From NCBI RefSeq assembly GCF_023218935.1, contig NZ_JAJIAL010000001.1: 64,000 nucleotides of DNA; one strand, 5' to 3'. The stretch is from Fructobacillus cardui. Lineage in GTDB: Bacteria; Bacillota; Bacilli; Lactobacillales; Lactobacillaceae. A program made the translations under genes and the position numbers. The notes under the pieces are model-generated. The model saw nothing but the letters and a program-made list of their open reading frames with translations. It was not told the origin of the DNA and did not search any database. Below are positions 16,324-25,810 of this stretch, in pieces. How positions within the stretch are numbered: the stretch's first letter is position 1; every line of letters starts with the position of its first letter.

Positions 16324-16925
16324 TATTCTTCCTTCTTTAAATCAGCTAGATACTTTTCCACTTGCTGCTTTAGTTCTTCTTCACTGCCATTGTTATCAAA
16401 GACAACGTCTGCCATCTCGGCCTTCTTTTCGATTGAAATTTGGGCCTTAATTCGGCTTTGAGCCGCATATTCGTCTAAGTGATCGCGGGCCATTAATCGG
16501 TCAAGTTCGATCCGCGGGTTCGTAGCGACCACCAAAATTTGGTCGAGCCAGCCAGATTCATCGTACTTTTGTTCAAAAAGGAGTGGAATGGCGATAAAAA
16601 TCACCTTTTCACCACGGTTTTTAAAAAAGTTGAGCTTGTCCTCAATCGCTGAGTAAATTGCTGGACTCGTAATCGCTGTGAGTGCCTTTAATTTAGCTGG
16701 ATCTTGAAAGACCATTTGCCCAAGCTTTTTTCGGTTCAAGACTCCGTTTTCAACAATATCTAAACCAAAAATATCCTTGATTTTTTCAAGAGTAAAGGTC
16801 CCCGGTTCCACTACCTCGCGGGCAACCAGGTCGGCATCAATTACCCGGTAACCGGCAGCTGCCACAATCTTGGTGACCGCTGATTTTCCAGTAGCAATAC
16901 TCCCTGTTAAACCGATGATTTTCAT
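16323..16925 (-). CDS. coaE: Dephospho-CoA kinase
   Basis: Last step of CoA synthesis: phosphorylates the 3'-OH of dephospho-CoA. P-loop GLTGSIATGKS at residues 5-15, followed by the conserved VIDADLVAREVVEPG and FIAIPLLFE segments. 200 residues is standard. It is packed between the DUF975 gene (4-base overlap) and dnaB (1-base overlap), so all are one transcript. Confidence 0.94.
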   Translation of the reverse strand: MKIIGLTGSIATGKSAVTKIVAAAGYRVIDADLVAREVVEPGTFTLEKIKDIFGLDIVENGVLNRKKLGQMVFQDPAKLKALTAITSPAIYSAIEDKLNFFKNRGEKVIFIAIPLLFEQKYDESGWLDQILVVATNPRIELDRLMARDHLDEYAAQSRIKAQISIEKKAEMADVVFDNNGSEEELKQQVEKYLADLKKEE

Positions 16926-17632
16926 GCTGCCCCCTTCTGCAAAGCTTGTGTAAAGACTTGGCTTGAGTAGACAACTCGCGCCGTATTCAAGTATGGCGTC
17001 ACGTAGATATAGGCTAAGCCAAAGGTCAAAAATCCTAGTAGGTGCCAGCCCAAAAAGGAAAGTTCAAGTTGGAAAAGTTCCATTTTTCGTCCAGACATTA
17101 CCCGCCGAGAAATCGAAATATAGTCGGTCAAGGATTTCTGCTGGCGACCAAACAGGCTATCCATCTTAAAGGCATAGTAAGTCTGTGAGTAGGAGAAGGC
17201 CTTAACGAAGCCCGGAATCACCAGTGCCGACCATAAGAAGAGCAGGATGTTTTGTACGAAAGCCAGCATAAAGGTCGCAAAGAACCGCCCAAAGCGAAAA
17301 GCCTGAATGCTTTGGCGCCATGTGCCCTTAGCCTTTGGTTCCTGAAACTGATCCACAATGGCCCATTTAGCAGACCAAGAGAAGACCAGAGCAATGGTAC
17401 TGGCAACCGTTTGGCTAAAGTAAGCACTTCGTTGGTTGAAGTACACCAGCTGACCCGTTTGGTGATAGTTCAATAACACCAGATAGGTTGTTGTCAGTAC
17501 CAAAGCGGTTTGAAAAAGATTAAATAAAATAACAATCCAGTTAGCCTTGATGGCAGCAACAAAACTTTTTTGTAGATGTTTTCTGGCGGTCAGCTTAACA
17601 CGAGTGCGCGAGATTGGTGTGATTTCTGTCAT
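16922..17632 (-). CDS. DUF975 family integral membrane protein
   Basis: 236 residues with about 5-6 hydrophobic helices. The order of conserved pieces fits DUF975: RKHLQKSF at the start, a central SYSQTYYAFKMD, then ISRRVMSGRKMELFQLELSF and GWHLLGFLTFGLAYIYVTPY near the end. Function of the family is not established. It replaces nrdR, which often stands between coaE and dnaB regions in other lactobacilli and is not seen here. Confidence 0.75.
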   Translation of the reverse strand: MTEITPISRTRVKLTARKHLQKSFVAAIKANWIVILFNLFQTALVLTTTYLVLLNYHQTGQLVYFNQRSAYFSQTVASTIALVFSWSAKWAIVDQFQEPKAKGTWRQSIQAFRFGRFFATFMLAFVQNILLFLWSALVIPGFVKAFSYSQTYYAFKMDSLFGRQQKSLTDYISISRRVMSGRKMELFQLELSFLGWHLLGFLTFGLAYIYVTPYLNTARVVYSSQVFTQALQKGAA

Positions 17633-17760
17633 GAGTTCCTTTCGCGAAAAGGCACAATTACCTTCTGCTGGGTTTTTAAAGATAAATAAAATGAAATAGC
17701 GGTTAATAGCACTGATTTTTCATGGTCTAATTACAGCCACCAAACAAGCCGATGTCTCAC

Positions 17761-18591
17761 TTACTTTTGTACCTGGCAGTTTGGACAGTAGGTGGTTCCG
17801 CGTTGGGCGACTTTAATCTTGACAAGTGTTGTACCACAGCGCCGGCAGGGTTCACCAGCACGACCATAGACATCAAGTTCGTTTTGAAATTGACCAACCT
17901 CACCAAAAACATTGGAGAAGGAATGGACGGTCGTCCCATGATGAACGGTCGCCCGGTTAATCTCTTGAATAATATTTTGGCGCAGGTTGGACACCTCTTC
18001 CGCCGATAAATGGTCCGTTAAGGTCTCCGGGTGGACCTTGGTCTGCCAAAGCACCTCATCCGTATAGATATTACCAAGGCCAGCCACATTAGACTGGTCA
18101 AGCAAAAACGGCTTAATCTTTCGGTGGGACTTGGCTAAAATTGATGTTAAATAGGTGATATCTAAATCAGCTTCGGTGGGTTCCGGCCCCATTTTCGCTA
18201 AACCGGAAACCTCTTGGTATTCTTTACCGGTTGGTACCAGTTGCATCCGGCCGAAGCGGCGGGTGTCGTTGTACATTAAATCGCGGTCGTCATCTAGGGT
18301 AAAGATCACTTCCGTGTGCTTATGCGGGGTCGCTCCCACAGGCTCAACCGAGTACTGGCCCTCCATCCGTAGGTGGGAAACCAGGGTCTTTTGATTTGAG
18401 AGCCGGAAAAGCAAAAACTTGCCCCGCCGGTCAATTTTATCGATAGTTGCCCCGGCTAAGTCCGTCTGAAAATTAGTTAAATCAGAAACGATTGCTTTTG
18501 GATAAGGAACAGCCACGCTGTTAATTTTTGCCCCCTGTACCAGGGCAGTCAGCCCACGGCGGACAGTTTCAACTTCAGGTAATTCTGGCAT
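17761..18591 (-). CDS. mutM: Formamidopyrimidine-DNA glycosylase
   Basis: Base-excision repair enzyme that removes 8-oxoguanine and Fapy lesions and cuts the backbone. Begins PELPEVETVRRGL with the catalytic Pro2 and Glu3; RRGKFLLF holds the conserved Lys (near residue 57); GLGNIYTDEVL is the helix-two-turn-helix; and CRRCG ... YCPNCQ is the C-terminal zinc finger (CxxC-x16-CxxC). 276 residues. It opens the repair/primosome cluster ending with dnaI, with 128 bases before the next gene. Confidence 0.96.
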   Translation of the reverse strand: MPELPEVETVRRGLTALVQGAKINSVAVPYPKAIVSDLTNFQTDLAGATIDKIDRRGKFLLFRLSNQKTLVSHLRMEGQYSVEPVGATPHKHTEVIFTLDDDRDLMYNDTRRFGRMQLVPTGKEYQEVSGLAKMGPEPTEADLDITYLTSILAKSHRKIKPFLLDQSNVAGLGNIYTDEVLWQTKVHPETLTDHLSAEEVSNLRQNIIQEINRATVHHGTTVHSFSNVFGEVGQFQNELDVYGRAGEPCRRCGTTLVKIKVAQRGTTYCPNCQVQK

Positions 18592-18723
18592 TTGGGTCGA
18601 TAACCCCCTTCATATCAACGTTTTCAATATTTGTGGCTTAGTTTTTGGCTAACTTTTGGCCTAACCTTGACGATTACTGGTTAAATCAACAAATTTCATT
18701 AATATTTTCAAGAAATATTATAA

Positions 18724-18755
18724 CAAAAAATAGCCAGGCACGATTGCCCGACTAT
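18724..18755 (-). terminator. DEAD-box helicase terminator
   Basis: Minus-strand arms ATAGTCGGGC and GCCTGGCTAT (two G-T pairs) with a 6-base loop, followed by TTTTTT. The rest of the gap 18592-18885 shows nothing else. Confidence 0.75.
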
Positions 18756-18885
18756 CTTTTGGATAATCTGTCAATAAGTTCATATTGTTTTCAATATAGC
18801 ACAGGGATAATGGCCAATAATTCGGCTTGCTGGCGTCAACCAACTACCAGTTGGCCACACTTGAAAAAATGGCAACTCGATTAAA

Positions 18886-20253
18886 TCACTTCGAATCCTG
18901 AGGTCGGCTAGCCCACTTTGGCTTACCTTTATCCTTCTTCCGTGCTTGGTGCTTTTTCTTCGCCTTGGCAGCTTCCTTGGAAGTCAGTTCGCGTTTCTCT
19001 TCGGACTGCTTTTGGCGGTTCTTCTTATCGGCTTTGCGGTTTTTGCCATCCTGAGGATTGGCAGCCCGCTTCTTTTCAGCACGTGGCTGTTTTTCTTCGG
19101 TCAAATCAGCGCCATCATCTGTCACTGCCGCCATCGCCTTTTGCAACTTCTTGGCTTCCTGTTGCTTTTCATCGGCTGCGGCCCAGTTGAACTTTTCCAG
19201 GTTGATTTCTTCTGGCAAGTACTGCTTCAACTTGCGGATATCGTGGTCGTTACCCAGGTTCAACACTTGGCCGGAAAGACCAGCACGCCCTGTTCGCCCT
19301 GTTCGGTGAAGGTAGGTCGTCAAGTTATGCGGAATTTGCGCATTGACCACTAATGGCAAGCCCTGAATATCAAGACCACGGGCAGCCACATCCGTTGCCA
19401 GCAACAAGTCGAGTTTGCCCTTCTTAAACGATTGGAGGGCATCGGCCCGCTTTAAGTGCGACTTTTCGTTGTTCCCAACGGACATGACGGAAGCATGTTC
19501 GTGGCGCAAGGCTGCTTGTGCGGCAACCAAGGCCCCAATGGTGTTAAAGAAAACCAAGGCTTGCTGGTGTCGGCGAGCTAATTCAATCAAGACCTTGTGC
19601 TTTGCCTTGGCATCAACGTGCAAGTAGGTATGGTCAATGGTTTTTGGTGCCTGATTTTCCACGGAAACCGGCTTCACAGAGTGGCCAAAAAGTTCCTTGA
19701 CCCAGGCCAAATCGACACCTGAGGTTGCCGAAAAAAGAGCAACCTGGTCAAGTGGAGGAAGGGCATTCGCTAAGGCGTTTAAGTCTTCCTGGTGTTCTTC
19801 GTTCAAGGTGGCATCGGCCTCATCGACAATTAACGTCTTCAGGTGCTTGGTTTTCAACGCCCCACCATCAATCATCGTTAAAATCCGGCCAAGAGTCCCG
19901 ACCACGATAGCCGGCTTCTCCTTCTTCAACTTATCAGCCTGGCGTTTCCCGTTCGCCCCACCAATTAAGGCGGCAACCTTGACACCAACCTCGCTCGCAT
20001 ACGGGCGAATAACCTGAGCCAACTGTGCCCCTAATTCCTGTGAGGGTGCTAAAATCAGAACCTGACTCTGCTTGGCCGTCAAATCAATCCGTGACAACAC
20101 CGGCAAAGCAAAGGCTAGCGTCTTCCCAGAACCAGTCGGTGCCAGGCCGAAGACCGATTCACCGGCGGTCATTCGGTCAAAAAGGGCCTTTTGAATCGGC
20201 GTTTCTTCTTGAAATTGTTCATGAAATAAATTGGCAAGTTCCGGTAAAATCAT
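18886..20253 (-). CDS. DEAD-box ATP-dependent RNA helicase (CshB-like)
   Basis: Unwinds RNA in ribosome assembly, decay or cold adaptation. 455 residues with GLAPTGSGKT (motif I, near 38), IVDEADATL (motif II, near 143), LFSATSG (III), LLATDVAARGLDI (V) and YLHRTGRTGR (VI). The last ~80 residues are a very basic, K/R/Q-rich tail that likely binds RNA. Size and the basic tail favour the CshB/YqfR type; the exact orthologue is uncertain. Monocistronic. Confidence 0.88.
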   Translation of the reverse strand: MILPELANLFHEQFQEETPIQKALFDRMTAGESVFGLAPTGSGKTLAFALPVLSRIDLTAKQSQVLILAPSQELGAQLAQVIRPYASEVGVKVAALIGGANGKRQADKLKKEKPAIVVGTLGRILTMIDGGALKTKHLKTLIVDEADATLNEEHQEDLNALANALPPLDQVALFSATSGVDLAWVKELFGHSVKPVSVENQAPKTIDHTYLHVDAKAKHKVLIELARRHQQALVFFNTIGALVAAQAALRHEHASVMSVGNNEKSHLKRADALQSFKKGKLDLLLATDVAARGLDIQGLPLVVNAQIPHNLTTYLHRTGRTGRAGLSGQVLNLGNDHDIRKLKQYLPEEINLEKFNWAAADEKQQEAKKLQKAMAAVTDDGADLTEEKQPRAEKKRAANPQDGKNRKADKKNRQKQSEEKRELTSKEAAKAKKKHQARKKDKGKPKWASRPQDSK

Positions 20254-20330
20254 TCTTTATTTTCCTTATTTTTGGCGACTGTCTTTTTGACGGCAATCCG
20301 CCCGCTTTTAAAATTCACTTCTATTATAAC

Positions 20331-20367
20331 AAAAGCCCGCCTTACGATTTTTGTAGGTGGGCTTTTT
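20331..20367 (-). terminator. obg terminator
   Basis: Arms AAAAGCCCGCCTTAC and GTAGGTGGGCTTTT around GATTTTT; flanked by T-rich sequence in both directions, 30 bases after the obg stop. Confidence 0.82.
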
Positions 20368-20396
20368 CGACTGAAAGGTAGCCAATGGTTTTTGGC

Positions 20397-21713
20397 TTAT
20401 TCAGAATATTCAAAGACAAAGTTTGTATTATTAATTCGAACATCATCGCCGTCTTCGGCACCAGCTTCGCGCAACTTATCATCAACACCCATATGGCGGA
20501 GTTGACGGGCAAAGCGCATAATGGTTGCTTCACGTTGCATGTTCGTCATGGCAGCCAGCTTTTCGACTTCCGGTCCAGAAATCAACCAGCAAGAAAGTTC
20601 ATCATCCCAATCAACGGAAACGACAGGAGCTTGCTTCTTGTATTGGTAAATCTTCTCTTCCGTTGTTTCTTCTTCCTGTTGGTAAGCCGTTGGTACTGGC
20701 GCTTGATCCAACAAGTCGGCCGTCTTGCGCAAAAGCGCATCAACGCCATCATGGGTCACAGCTGAAATTGAAACAATTTCAGGTGTTTTAGCCAAACCAG
20801 AATCTGCTTGCACCTGTTCTTGGAACTTCCCAAACAATTCCTCTGAATCTGGCATGTCCATCTTAGTAGCAACCACGATTTGTGGTCGCTCCAAAATCGT
20901 TGAATCATATTCCTTCAATTCAGTCAAAATCTTCTTATACTGAACATAGGGATCCTGTCCTTCAATGCCAGACATATCCACCAGGTGCAAGATGACGCGG
21001 GTCCGCTCAACGTGACGCAAGAATTGGAATCCTAATCCAACACCTTGTGAAGCCCCTTCAATCAACCCTGGCAAATCAGCCATGACAAAGTCACGGTTAT
21101 CGCCCAAGCGGACCATCCCGATGTTCGGATCAATCGTTGTAAAGTGGTAAGCCGCAATCTTTGGCTTCGCATTTGACACCACCGACAACAAAGTTGATTT
21201 TCCAGCAGAGGGGAAACCAACCAAACCAACATCAGCCAAAACTCGCAATTCCAACTTAATTTGTCGTGTTTGACCTGGCTCACCGTTTTCAGATAATTCA
21301 GGAGCTGGGTTAGCTGGCGTGGCAAAACGAATGTTACCACGACCACCACGACCACCACGAGCAACCAATAATGTCTGATCAGGGCGGACTAAATCACCCA
21401 ATACCTCACCGGTATCAGCATCGGTCACGATGGTCCCTTGGGGCACTTTAATCACGCGGTCGTCTGCAGACGCACCGGTCATCCCCTTGGTCCCACCATT
21501 GCCACCAGACTGGGCCTTAAAGTGACGATTATAACGGAAATCCATCAAAGTTCGTAGTCCTTCATCCACCTTTAAGATGATGGAACCACCATGGCCACCG
21601 TCCCCACCGAAGGGACCACCCATGGCCACAAACTTTTCATGACGGAAGGAAACGATTCCATCACCACCCTTACCTGCTTTTAGCTCAACTTGTGCTTGAT
21701 CAACAAATGCCAT
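20397..21713 (-). CDS. obg: GTPase Obg/CgtA
   Basis: Essential GTPase in 50S ribosome maturation and stress signalling. Gly-rich Obg fold (residues 1-157: GKGGDGIVSFRHEKFV, GGPFGGDGGHGGSI), G domain with GFPSAGKSTLL (near 165) and ATKMDMPD, and a C-terminal OCT domain, total 438. The only good ribosome binding site, AGGAGTA, lies about 20 bases before ATG, with the small palindrome GCGCATTGCGC between them; folding it would bring the site to normal distance. Confidence 0.95.
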   Translation of the reverse strand: MAFVDQAQVELKAGKGGDGIVSFRHEKFVAMGGPFGGDGGHGGSIILKVDEGLRTLMDFRYNRHFKAQSGGNGGTKGMTGASADDRVIKVPQGTIVTDADTGEVLGDLVRPDQTLLVARGGRGGRGNIRFATPANPAPELSENGEPGQTRQIKLELRVLADVGLVGFPSAGKSTLLSVVSNAKPKIAAYHFTTIDPNIGMVRLGDNRDFVMADLPGLIEGASQGVGLGFQFLRHVERTRVILHLVDMSGIEGQDPYVQYKKILTELKEYDSTILERPQIVVATKMDMPDSEELFGKFQEQVQADSGLAKTPEIVSISAVTHDGVDALLRKTADLLDQAPVPTAYQQEEETTEEKIYQYKKQAPVVSVDWDDELSCWLISGPEVEKLAAMTNMQREATIMRFARQLRHMGVDDKLREAGAEDGDDVRINNTNFVFEYSE

Positions 21714-21987
21714 TTGTATTCGCGCGCAATGCGCTACTCCTTTTTTAATCCAATGAATCTAGACAGTTAAGTCTATCACAGAAAGTTCTCTTTGCCTACA
21801 CTTCTGCCCTGAAGACGCCAAATCAGGACAAAAATGACCTGTTTTTTTTACCATAGCAAAAATTTTGACATCCCCCATCAATTGTGTGAACACTACCAAT
21901 ATACTGCAAACCAAGGGTAAAACGTCAATGGTTGCCTGTATCATATAAAACCATTCTAATATGACTAGCTAATTAAGCTGCTTTTCC
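21714..21987. other. Gap between uvrC and obg
   Basis: Carries the obg leader with the distant ribosome binding site. I see no gene, no convincing terminator, and no promoter that meets the usual spacing. Confidence 0.5.
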
Positions 21988-23781
21988 TTAAGACTTTTGC
22001 TCCGACAGTGACCAATGGACTAGCTGAGCAACCTTGGACGACAATCCCAAGGCTTCAAGCTCTTCGATGCTGGCCGCCTCAATCTTGGTGATGGAACCAA
22101 AGTTCGTCAACAGCTTTTGCCTGGTTTTTGGACCAACACCCGCAATCGCATCCAGACGCGAAGACAAGGATTTCTTCGACCGCGACTGGCGGTGGAAAGT
22201 AATAGCAAAGCGGTGAACCTCATCTTGAATTCGTTGAACCAAGAAAAAGCCCTGGGACTGATGGTCTAAGCGCACAACCTGCTCGGTCTTACCGTTAATC
22301 AAATCGGCAGTCTTGTGCTTATCGTTTTTAACCATGGCCGCAATCGGTACATCAAGGCCCAGCTCATCTTCCAAAACTTCCTTGGCCGCATGAAGCTGAA
22401 TGATGCCCCCATCCATTAAAATCAGGTCCGGCATCTCAGATCCTTCCTTCAGAAGGCGGGAATAACGCCGCCGAATGACTTCCTGCGTTTCTAGCCATTC
22501 ATCGGCGTGGTCAGTCGACTTAATCTTGTATTTCCGGTACATATCCTTGTTTGGCCGACCATCTTCAAAGACCACCAACGCCGACACAATCTCTTCCCCT
22601 TGAGTATGGGAATGATCAAAGGCTTCAATTCGATGGCCCATTGAAATCCCAAGGGCATCGGTAATTTCCTTCATGGCCCCCGAAGTCTTTTGCTCATTCA
22701 ATTCCATCAGACGGAACTTCTCATCCAAGGCAATCTTGGCGTTCTTTTCCGCCAAGTCCAATAGGTCCTTCTTTTCACCGCGGACGGGCGTGCGCACCGG
22801 AACATCCAAGGCAGCGGCTAGCAGGTCATGGTCAACACCCTTTGGCACCAAAATTTCCTTAGGCTTTTGGATGTTCTTTTGTAGGTAGAATTGCTGGATA
22901 AAAGTCGTAAATTCATCAATCCCGTCACCAACAACGGCAAAGGTCTGCTTACTTTGCCGAATCAAGCGAGCCTGCCGAACAAACATCACGGAAACCGTAA
23001 TCCATCCCTTATCCAGGTAAAAATTAAAGATATCACGTGGCGTTGAATCATTCGACAAGATTCGTTGGCTTTCAACCGTTTCATCAATATACTTCAGTTG
23101 GTCACGTAAATCAGCTGCCCGCTCAAACTCCAAATTTTCAGCAGCTTGGCCCATTTGTTTTTCGATTTGCCGCTTAACGACCTTGGTATCACCGGACAAA
23201 AAGCGCTTAATTCGGTCAACCTGAGCCGTGTATTCCGACTTAGGCACATCCCGAAAACAGGCACCGAGGCACTGCCCCATCGAATAATAGAGGCAAGGAC
23301 GACCTTGGCGGCCCTTGCACCGTCTTAGTGGGTAATTTTTTTCCAAGAAATGGAGCGTTTCCTGGGCAGCATAAACGTTGGGATAAGGGCCAAAGTAAAA
23401 AGCACCATCCTTCTTAACTTCTGAAACCAAGGCCATTCGCGGATCGGTTTCACGAGTAATCTTGATGTATGGATAGCCCGTTCCATACTTCAAGCGAATG
23501 TTGTAATACGGCTTATACTTCTTGATTAACTCATTTTCCAACAAGAAAGATTCTTTATCGGAATTAGTCACGATAAAGTCAAAGTCAACAATGTTGGCAA
23601 CCAGTTCGGCCGTCTTGCCAGTATGGTCCTGCTTAAAATATGACCGCACCCGGTTCTTCAAGTTTTTGGCTTTACCGACATAAATAATTTTGCCCAAACG
23701 GTCCTTCATTTGGTAAGAACCTGGTTCATCTGGTAAGAGGAGCAGTTTTTGTTCAAGGTGTTTTGAGATATTGGCTAACAT
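21988..23781 (-). CDS. uvrC: Excinuclease ABC subunit C
   Basis: Makes the dual incisions in nucleotide excision repair. GIY-YIG nuclease domain at ~15-95 (PGSYQMKDRLGKIIYVGKAK), a UVR motif at ~205-240 (EFERAADLRDQLKYID), the RNase H-like second nuclease (EAFDHSHTQG, LILMDGGIIQ), and a C-terminal helix-hairpin-helix (IAGVGPKTRQKLL). 597 residues, full length. Confidence 0.96.
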   Translation of the reverse strand: MLANISKHLEQKLLLLPDEPGSYQMKDRLGKIIYVGKAKNLKNRVRSYFKQDHTGKTAELVANIVDFDFIVTNSDKESFLLENELIKKYKPYYNIRLKYGTGYPYIKITRETDPRMALVSEVKKDGAFYFGPYPNVYAAQETLHFLEKNYPLRRCKGRQGRPCLYYSMGQCLGACFRDVPKSEYTAQVDRIKRFLSGDTKVVKRQIEKQMGQAAENLEFERAADLRDQLKYIDETVESQRILSNDSTPRDIFNFYLDKGWITVSVMFVRQARLIRQSKQTFAVVGDGIDEFTTFIQQFYLQKNIQKPKEILVPKGVDHDLLAAALDVPVRTPVRGEKKDLLDLAEKNAKIALDEKFRLMELNEQKTSGAMKEITDALGISMGHRIEAFDHSHTQGEEIVSALVVFEDGRPNKDMYRKYKIKSTDHADEWLETQEVIRRRYSRLLKEGSEMPDLILMDGGIIQLHAAKEVLEDELGLDVPIAAMVKNDKHKTADLINGKTEQVVRLDHQSQGFFLVQRIQDEVHRFAITFHRQSRSKKSLSSRLDAIAGVGPKTRQKLLTNFGSITKIEAASIEELEALGLSSKVAQLVHWSLSEQKS

Positions 23782-23814
23782 AACTTTATTATACCCCCAC
23801 GACTTCTATGTACG

Positions 23815-23846
23815 AAAAGGCCGCCAAATAATATGGCGACCTTTTT
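23815..23846 (-). terminator. pyrG terminator
   Basis: Arms AAAAGGCCGCCA and TGGCGACCTTTT with one mismatch; T-run on both sides, between pyrG and uvrC. Confidence 0.8.
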
Positions 23847-23887
23847 GTCTTCAAAACAAAGCATTCATTAAAAAAGCAGCTTGGTGC

Positions 23888-25507
23888 TTACTTTTCGTTA
23901 TGGGCCACAGCAGCAGTAATAAAGCTGTTGTACAAACCTTCTGGCTTGTTTGGCCGTGAAATAAATTCTGGGTGGTATTGAGCAGCAATAAAGAAGTCGT
24001 TCTTTGGATATTCGATGACTTCCATCAACTTGTTATCAGGTGATGTTGCTGAGAAGACCATACCAGCCTTTTCAAATTCGTCTCGGAACTTAATGTTAAA
24101 TTCGTAGCGGTGACGGTGACGTTCGTCAACTTCGGACTTGTTACCATAGGCGGCAGCAGTCTTTGTGCCCTCCAACAGGCAAGTTGGGTAGAAGCCAAGA
24201 CGTTGTGTACCACCCAAGTCAGTCACTTGGTTCTGGTCATCCATCAAGGCGATGATTGGGTGCGTTGTTTCAGGATTCAACTCGATTGAGTTGGCATCCT
24301 GGTAACCCAAGACATCACGGGCAAATTCAACAGAGGCCAATTGCATCCCCAAGCAGACACCCAAGAATGGAATGTTGTTTTCACGGGCATAACGAATTGC
24401 CTGAATCTTACCTTCTGTTCCACGAGGACCAAAGCCACCGGGAACCATGATGCCATCCATATCCTTCAACAAGGAAGCAACGTTTTCTTCTGTCACTGTT
24501 TCAGAGTTAATGTGGGCAATTTCAACATCAGTGTCTTGTGAGTAACCACCGTGCTTCAAGGCTTCGTTCACTGAGATATAAGCATCTTGCAAATCAGTAT
24601 ACTTACCAACAACGGCAACATGGATAGTCTTCTTTGGGTGCTCGATGGCATCAACCATGGCCTTCCATTCCGTCATGTTGGCTTCTGGCACGTCCAACTT
24701 CAACTTATCAACAACCACTTGGTCCATCTTTTGTGCTTGCAAATTCAAAGGAATTTCGTACAAAGTGTCCACATCGCGTGATTCAATCACGGCTTGTGGG
24801 TTAACATCCGTAAAGGTTGCCAACTTTTCCTTCATTTCATCTGTCAATGGATGTTGTGTTCGCAAGACCAACATGTCTGGTTGGATACCCAATGAACGCA
24901 GCTGTGAAACAGAGTGTTGCGTTGGCTTTGTTTTTGCCTCACCGGCAGCTTGTAAGTAAACAATCAATGATGTGTGCAGATAAAAGACGTTTTCGTTACC
25001 AAAGTCTGATTTCATCTGACGCAAGGCTTCGATAAATGGCAATGATTCGATATCACCAACCGTTCCACCAACTTCGACGATAACAACATCGGCATCAGTT
25101 GATTCACCAGCCTTCACAATCTTGTCCTTGATGGCGTTCGTGATATGTGGAATTACCTGGACAGTTGCCCCATGGTAATCACCCTTACGTTCCTTGGCCA
25201 AAACTTCTGAATAAATTCGACCAGTCGTCACGTTTGAGTACATGTTGGTGTTGATGTCCATGAAACGCTCGTAGTGGCCCATGTCCAAATCAGTTTCAAG
25301 ACCATCGCCTGTCACATACGTTTCCCCGTGTTGGTATGGGGACATGGTACCTGGGTCAACGTTGATGTAAGGATCCAACTTCTGAATTGCCATCTTCAAG
25401 CCGCGGTTTTTCAACAAACGACCCAAAGAAGCTGCTACGATCCCCTTTCCAAGGGATGAAACGACCCCACCGGTAACGAAAATATACTTGGTTTGCTTCT
25501 TTGCCAT
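23888..25507 (-). CDS. pyrG: CTP synthase
   Basis: Converts UTP to CTP using glutamine and ATP. N-terminal synthetase domain starts IFVTGGVVSSLGKGIVAASL; the C-terminal glutamine amidotransferase domain has GVCLGMQLA with the catalytic Cys (near 379) and QYHPEFISRP with the catalytic His/Glu. 539 residues. ATAGGAGG precedes ATG. Regulation is by the leader upstream, which has all parts of a CTP-sensing attenuator. In many relatives pyrG follows rpoE; here rpoE is 15 kb away. Confidence 0.97.
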   Translation of the reverse strand: MAKKQTKYIFVTGGVVSSLGKGIVAASLGRLLKNRGLKMAIQKLDPYINVDPGTMSPYQHGETYVTGDGLETDLDMGHYERFMDINTNMYSNVTTGRIYSEVLAKERKGDYHGATVQVIPHITNAIKDKIVKAGESTDADVVIVEVGGTVGDIESLPFIEALRQMKSDFGNENVFYLHTSLIVYLQAAGEAKTKPTQHSVSQLRSLGIQPDMLVLRTQHPLTDEMKEKLATFTDVNPQAVIESRDVDTLYEIPLNLQAQKMDQVVVDKLKLDVPEANMTEWKAMVDAIEHPKKTIHVAVVGKYTDLQDAYISVNEALKHGGYSQDTDVEIAHINSETVTEENVASLLKDMDGIMVPGGFGPRGTEGKIQAIRYARENNIPFLGVCLGMQLASVEFARDVLGYQDANSIELNPETTHPIIALMDDQNQVTDLGGTQRLGFYPTCLLEGTKTAAAYGNKSEVDERHRHRYEFNIKFRDEFEKAGMVFSATSPDNKLMEVIEYPKNDFFIAAQYHPEFISRPNKPEGLYNSFITAAVAHNEK

Positions 25508-25569
25508 AATGCCTCCTATGTTTTGCCTGACACACTGAACTTTGCTATGGTTTTAGCCAAAATTCATTA

Positions 25570-25638
25570 AATAAAATAGAAAGGCTCCCAAGCGGTAGCT
25601 TGGGAGCCATAAAAGATTTTCACATTAAATGTGAGCCC
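25570..25638 (-). promoter_or_regulatory. pyrG CTP-sensing transcription attenuator
   Basis: The transcript would begin GGGCTC at 25638. Downstream, an 11-base-pair hairpin (arms 25608-25598 and 25593-25583, GGCTCCCAAGC / GCTTGGGAGCC) is followed by TTTCTATTTT, an intrinsic terminator. This matches the established B. subtilis pyrG mechanism, where low CTP stalls the polymerase after GGG, extra G residues are added, and the poly-G end pairs with the CUCCC strand of the terminator to allow read-through. The mechanism is transferred from B. subtilis and rests here on sequence alone. Confidence 0.82.
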
Positions 25639-25644
25639 TAATAT

Positions 25645-25674
25645 ATATTACAGACTGCCCCCCCTGAATGTCAA
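25645..25674 (-). promoter_or_regulatory. pyrG promoter
   Basis: Minus-strand TTGACA (25674-25669), 18-base spacer containing a run of seven G, then TAATAT (25650-25645). Seven bases further is the first G of GGGCT. The rest of the gap up to 25810 holds no gene. Confidence 0.82.
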
Positions 25675-25810
25675 CACTAGATAAAATAATTATCTAGACC
25701 AAACACTTTCAGTCTTAGGGACCGGTGTTAACCAAACATTAGCAAAGATTTCTTCGACAACAATATTGACAATCAAGTAACCGAGGCACCCTTGTCAGCA
25801 AAGCTGCTTT

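Noticed and set aside
18645..18884. Plus-strand frame of 79 codons upstream of mutM
   Set aside because: It crosses the helicase terminator hairpin and has no ribosome binding site.
21759..21944. Minus-strand frame of 61 codons between uvrC and obg
   Set aside because: No ribosome binding site and no recognisable content.
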